DNA of 64,000 nt from Bog-532 sp963720945 (lineage in GTDB: Bacteria > Actinomycetota > Actinomycetes > Streptosporangiales > Streptosporangiaceae), in NCBI GenBank assembly GCA_963720945.1, contig CAVRHH010000007.1, positions 310,001 through 374,000 on the forward strand. Direction: 5' to 3'. The position numbers and the translations under genes were made by a program. Numbering within the stretch: the stretch's first letter is position 1; each line of letters opens with the position of its first letter. Positions 61,208 to 64,000 of the stretch are shown here, piece after piece. The notes under the pieces were generated by a model. The model made no database searches and was not told where the DNA came from. It worked only from the letters and a program-made list of their open reading frames with translations.

Positions 61208-62011
61208 CTATCGACCCGACGCGGAGCGCAACCCACCCCCTACGTCGTCGACACGCGGTGCCGGAGCGGTCACGGAGGGGGCGGCCACGGCACCGGCCAG
61301 GCCCGCCTCGTCGAGCGCGGATTCGACCAGCGCGGCGTGCAGCCAGAGGGTCAGCGTCGCGATCTGCCAGGCGTCCCGGGCGGCTGAGGCGCGGACCCCG
61401 GGCCCACGCTGCCGCAGCTGCGGGCCCACGAGCTGCTCGACCAGCGAGACGTCCCGGTCGGCGGAGGCCTTGATGCCACGCAGGTTCCGGGCGCCGACGC
61501 CGAACCTGCCCAGCGCCGCCGCGGCGCGGGCCACCTCGAGGGCGTCCCGGCCGTAGTGCCGCCCGGACCTGCGGATCAGGCCGTAGTCTTCGAGCTCGGC
61601 CAGGCTGTCGCCGTCGATGCCCGCCGCCTCCAGCAGTTCCGCGCGGGTCAGCGGGGAACGATGGCCGTCCGGGCCGCGCCGGGACGCCTCGTCGGCCGCC
61701 ACGGCCCCGGACAGCGCCGACGCGAGCGTCGGGCGGGAACCCGGCTGCGCGGACGCGTCGATCGTGTCCAGGCGCTCCTTGATCACCCGCAGCGGCAGGT
61801 ACTCGTCCCGCTGGGCGGTCAGGATGTAGCGGAGCCGCTCGACGTCGGCCAGCGCGAACTGCCGGTATCCCGATCGCGACCGGGCCGGCTCGATCAGGCC
61901 CTCGGCCTCGAGGAACCGGATCTTGGAGGTACTGACGTCGGGAAACTCAGCCCGCAGCCGACCGAGAACCTCACCGATCCCGAAGGAGGCAGGCTCGCGC
62001 GATGAGCTCAT
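61208..62011 (-). CDS. ftsR: MerR-family regulator FtsR
   Basis: This 267-residue protein has an N-terminal MerR wHTH: SFGIGEVLGRLRAEFPDVSTSKIRFLEAEGLI with RSGYRQFALADVERLRYIL. A long C-terminal domain follows (ELLEAAGIDGDSLAELEDYGLI, LRGIKASADRDVSLVEQLVGPQL). It corresponds by position and sequence layout to Rv1828 and Corynebacterium FtsR, which activates ftsZ. ATG 62011 overlaps the garA stop (ATGA), so the two are co-translated. Confidence 0.9.
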   Translation of the reverse strand: MSSSREPASFGIGEVLGRLRAEFPDVSTSKIRFLEAEGLIEPARSRSGYRQFALADVERLRYILTAQRDEYLPLRVIKERLDTIDASAQPGSRPTLASALSGAVAADEASRRGPDGHRSPLTRAELLEAAGIDGDSLAELEDYGLIRRSGRHYGRDALEVARAAAALGRFGVGARNLRGIKASADRDVSLVEQLVGPQLRQRGPGVRASAARDAWQIATLTLWLHAALVESALDEAGLAGAVAAPSVTAPAPRVDDVGGGLRSASGR

Positions 62012-62556
62012 GCGTAGTCCTGCGCGCCTCCGCCGCGGCGCTGTCCCTGAAGGCGCGGGTGCGTCATGAAGATGAGCCGGAACTTCCCGATCTGGACCTC
62101 ATCCCCGCTGAACAGCTCGGTTTCCTCGATCCGGTCGCGGTTCACGTAGGTGCCGTTCAGGCTGCCGACGTCCCGGACGCTGAACCGGGTACCCATCCGG
62201 TAGAACTCCGCATGACGGCGGGACACCGTGACGTCATCCAGGAAGATATCGCTGTCCGGGTGCCGCCCGGCGGTGGTCAGCTCACTGTCGAGCAGGAACC
62301 GGCTGCCCGCGTTCGGCCCGCGGTGCACCACCAGCAGGGCGGTGTCGGCCGGCAGCGCCTCGAGCATGGCCGGGTCGGCCAGCGGCTCGTCGTTCAGCTC
62401 GGCGTCGAGGGCCTGCGCGCGGTCCAGCGAGATCGTCGAGGTGGTTTCCCCCGGGCGCTCGGCAGCGCCCCGCATCAGGGCGGTCCCGCAGTTCGAGCAG
62501 AAGCGTGCGTCATCCGGATTCGGGCGACCGCACCGTGTGCAGTAGACGCTGGCCAT
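62008..62556 (-). CDS. garA: FHA-domain regulator of the GarA/OdhI family with N-terminal zinc ribbon
   Basis: This 182-residue protein has a zinc ribbon at residues 5-25 (YCTRCGRPNPDDARFCSNCG). The phospho-acceptor segment GETTSTISL (ETTS) follows, then an FHA domain (TAGRHPDSDIFLDDVTVSRRHAEF with SLNGTYVNRDRI). In Mycobacterium and Corynebacterium, unphosphorylated GarA/OdhI binds 2-oxoglutarate dehydrogenase and related enzymes, and Thr phosphorylation by PknG/PknB releases them. The zinc ribbon is an addition relative to those proteins. ATG 62556 is chosen at the ribbon; the frame extends upstream without homology. Confidence 0.9.
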   Translation of the reverse strand: MASVYCTRCGRPNPDDARFCSNCGTALMRGAAERPGETTSTISLDRAQALDAELNDEPLADPAMLEALPADTALLVVHRGPNAGSRFLLDSELTTAGRHPDSDIFLDDVTVSRRHAEFYRMGTRFSVRDVGSLNGTYVNRDRIEETELFSGDEVQIGKFRLIFMTHPRLQGQRRGGGAQDYA

Positions 62557-63056
62557 GGCTCCGCCAGGCCTCCCCTCCATGGGCCAGTCCCACGCCTGCG
62601 GGTCCGCGTCCTGGCCCGGTCCCTGGGTACGTGGCGCGGGTTCGTGGGATGAGGCTGCCCAGGTTACCGGTGCCGGGGCGTGCCGGTCCATGCGCCACGC
62701 GAGCAGCCGCCGCCAGCCTTTGTGCGGCCGCTGGCCGCTGCTGCCGGAGGATGCCCCGTCCGGAGACCGCGCCGGATCCCCGTCGCGACGCCTACGCCAC
62801 ACCGCCGCTCCACCTCCGCCACACCGACGCCCGGCCGGAACCCGCCGTCCCGGGACTCATCACGGGGAAACGAGAAGCCTTCCGGCAGCCCGTGTTCCAT
62901 AGTTGCGTGATTGTCTCACGGCTCGGGGATATCGCGACATGGCGTATCTCGTCAGTCCCCAACGATAGCGCGGCTTGTGCCGGGACATAACCAATCGCGA
63001 ACCTCGGCCCGGGCCATCCGGTTAGCGGCCGGCGGTACGGCCCTGCCCGGCCGGTG
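62557..63056. other. Intergenic region upstream of garA
   Basis: These 500 bp contain no recognised gene. Open frames on both strands lack homology and ribosome-binding sites. Base composition becomes more balanced between 62890 and 62990, where the garA-operon promoter is expected on the minus strand. Only a weak hairpin (CGTGA/TCACG near 62904-62920) was noted. gcvH, which precedes garA in mycobacteria, is absent. Confidence 0.5.
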
Positions 63057-64000
63057 TCACTGGCCTGCCTGTTCGACCACGGCGGCCCATTCGTCCAGCA
63101 GCAGCTGCGCGGTGTCGGCGTCGGTCCCCTCGGCCCACAGGTGCGTCACCGCGTCGGCCGGGTCGGGCAGCACCAGCACCCAGCCCCGGTCCGGCTCGAT
63201 CACGCGCACCCCGTCGGTGGTGTCCACCTCACGGGTGCCCGCGGCTTCCACCACGGTCCGCATCACGCCGCCCTTGGCCGCCCACGGCGTCGGCATGGAT
63301 CGCCTGAGCAGGTGCGCGTCCGGGATCCGCGCGTCGATCTGGCTGAGCGTCAGCCGGGTCCTGGCCACCAGCCCGATCAGCCGGGCGAAGGTCGCGATGC
63401 CGTCCACCGTCCGGGTGAACTCGGGCACCACGAAACCGCCGCGCCCGTCCGCGGCGAAGATCACGTCGTCCGCCGCGGCCGCCTGGGTGAGCGCGTCCAT
63501 CGACGTGGGGGTCCAGTTCACCTCCACCCCGTGAAACCGGCAGACCTGCTCGGCGACCCGCGTGGTGGTGACCGGCAGCGCGACCCGGCCCGTCTTCCGC
63601 TCGGCGGCGACGAGATCGAGCACGACGAGCAGCGCCCGTTCGTCGCTGACCATCTCACCCTTCTCATCGACGATCCGGATCCGCTCGCCCACCGGGTCGA
63701 ACCGTACCCCGAACGAGGCCCGGGAGGACGACACCACCTCCGACAGGCGCTGCAGGCCCGCCCGCAGCTGGGCGACCGTCTCGGTCGGGGCCAGCTCATT
63801 CAGCCCGCTGTTGAGGGTGAGCACGTCGACGCCGATCCGGCCGAGCAGGCTCGGCATGACCAGGGACGTGGTGCCGCCCGCGCAGTCGGCGACGACCTTC
63901 ATGCCGGTCTCGCGGACCGCGCTCATGTCCACGCAGCGCAGCAGTTCGCGGGTGTACCACTCCACGACACGGGGCGGGTAGGTGAGCTCCGCGATCTCCC
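63057..64000 (-). CDS. Phosphomannomutase-like C-terminal part of a nucleotidyltransferase/mutase protein (5' end outside window)
   Basis: The frame is open through the right edge, leaving about 314 C-terminal residues. They resemble the phosphohexomutase half of the large actinobacterial mannose-1-phosphate guanylyltransferase-like proteins. KVVADCAGGTTSLVMPSLLGRIGVDVLTLNSG is the mutase domain 2 start, and GVRFDPVGERIRIVDEKGEMV replaces the usual metal-binding DGDxDR loop. Only a degenerate acidic pattern (FDPVGERIR) remains, so mutase activity is doubtful. The nucleotidyltransferase domain would lie beyond the window. It ends about 500 bp before garA. Confidence 0.75.
   Translation of the reverse strand, partial: EIAELTYPPRVVEWYTRELLRCVDMSAVRETGMKVVADCAGGTTSLVMPSLLGRIGVDVLTLNSGLNELAPTETVAQLRAGLQRLSEVVSSSRASFGVRFDPVGERIRIVDEKGEMVSDERALLVVLDLVAAERKTGRVALPVTTTRVAEQVCRFHGVEVNWTPTSMDALTQAAAADDVIFAADGRGGFVVPEFTRTVDGIATFARLIGLVARTRLTLSQIDARIPDAHLLRRSMPTPWAAKGGVMRTVVEAAGTREVDTTDGVRVIEPDRGWVLVLPDPADAVTHLWAEGTDADTAQLLLDEWAAVVEQAGQ

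Overview
The window comes from a very GC-rich actinomycete chromosome. Family content supports this: WhiA, a WhiB-family protein, RbpA, OpcA, a GarA/OdhI-type FHA protein with an ETTS phosphosite, FtsR and a second MerR regulator. GTG starts and 4-nt start/stop overlaps are common. From general knowledge, the gene order resembles two known actinobacterial blocks. The first is the Streptomyces segment with a SufR-like regulator, ctaA, tkt-tal-zwf-opcA-pgl and secG-tpiA-pgk-gap-whiA-yvcK-rapZ-uvrC. The second is the mycobacterial garA-merR-nuclease-merR-gcvP block. I cannot name a species. No rRNA, tRNA, transposase or CRISPR array was seen.

Layout. 1-8 kb: partial SufR-like regulator, membrane phosphoesterase, drug-type ABC exporter, DMT exporter, heme A synthase, PrsW protease and an internally deleted DinF remnant. 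8-15 kb: oxidative and non-oxidative pentose phosphate operon, in which zwf carries a one-base frameshift. 15-25 kb: polytopic GT-C-like protein, DUF1707 protein, two-RCK ion channel-like protein, acetate transporter, MscS channel, a repeat-expanded Tyr/Gly/Pro/Asp-rich protein, a WhiB protein and a phosphoribosyltransferase. 25-29 kb: sulfite assimilation operon preceded by a Cys-containing leader peptide and hairpins. 29-38 kb: glgX, a RibD-like reductase, a two-component system with its own ABC exporter, and glutamate decarboxylase. 37.5-47 kb: rbpA, secG, lower glycolysis, and uvrC-rapZ-yvcK-whiA. 47-52 kb: MBL hydrolase and a flavin/Rieske extracytoplasmic electron-transfer cluster. 52-64 kb: a hypothetical, another ABC exporter, a truncated glycosyltransferase, gcvP behind a glycine riboswitch, the MerR/nuclease/MerR/GarA block, and the C-terminal part of a phosphomannomutase-like protein.

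How the parts work together. The pentose phosphate genes supply NADPH and pentoses. The Sir/CysH/chelatase operon reduces sulfate-derived APS to sulfide and probably provides siroheme iron insertion. The 48-51 kb genes look like a NAD(P)H-to-outside electron conduit: the ApbE flavin transferase can load FMN on the anchored FMN protein, next to a ferric reductase-like flavocytochrome and a Rieske lipoprotein. The gcvP end joins glycine control (riboswitch) with GarA, a known regulator of central nitrogen and 2-oxoglutarate metabolism.

The most unusual signal is non-coding. A modular, hairpin-rich repeat of about 109 bp occurs as a single copy near 21.4 kb, as two longer variants at 41.6-41.9 kb and as four tandem copies at 51.8-52.3 kb. 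Its G-rich 3' module also recurs at 59.0 kb and inside a separate 3 x 100-bp array at 59.4-59.7 kb. At three loci it abuts or overlaps the stop codon of a gene. A second, palindromic repeat family lies at 5.0 and 47.2 kb, again touching a stop codon. These families, two gene remnants (DinF and glycosyltransferase) and the zwf frameshift are the best places for a second look.
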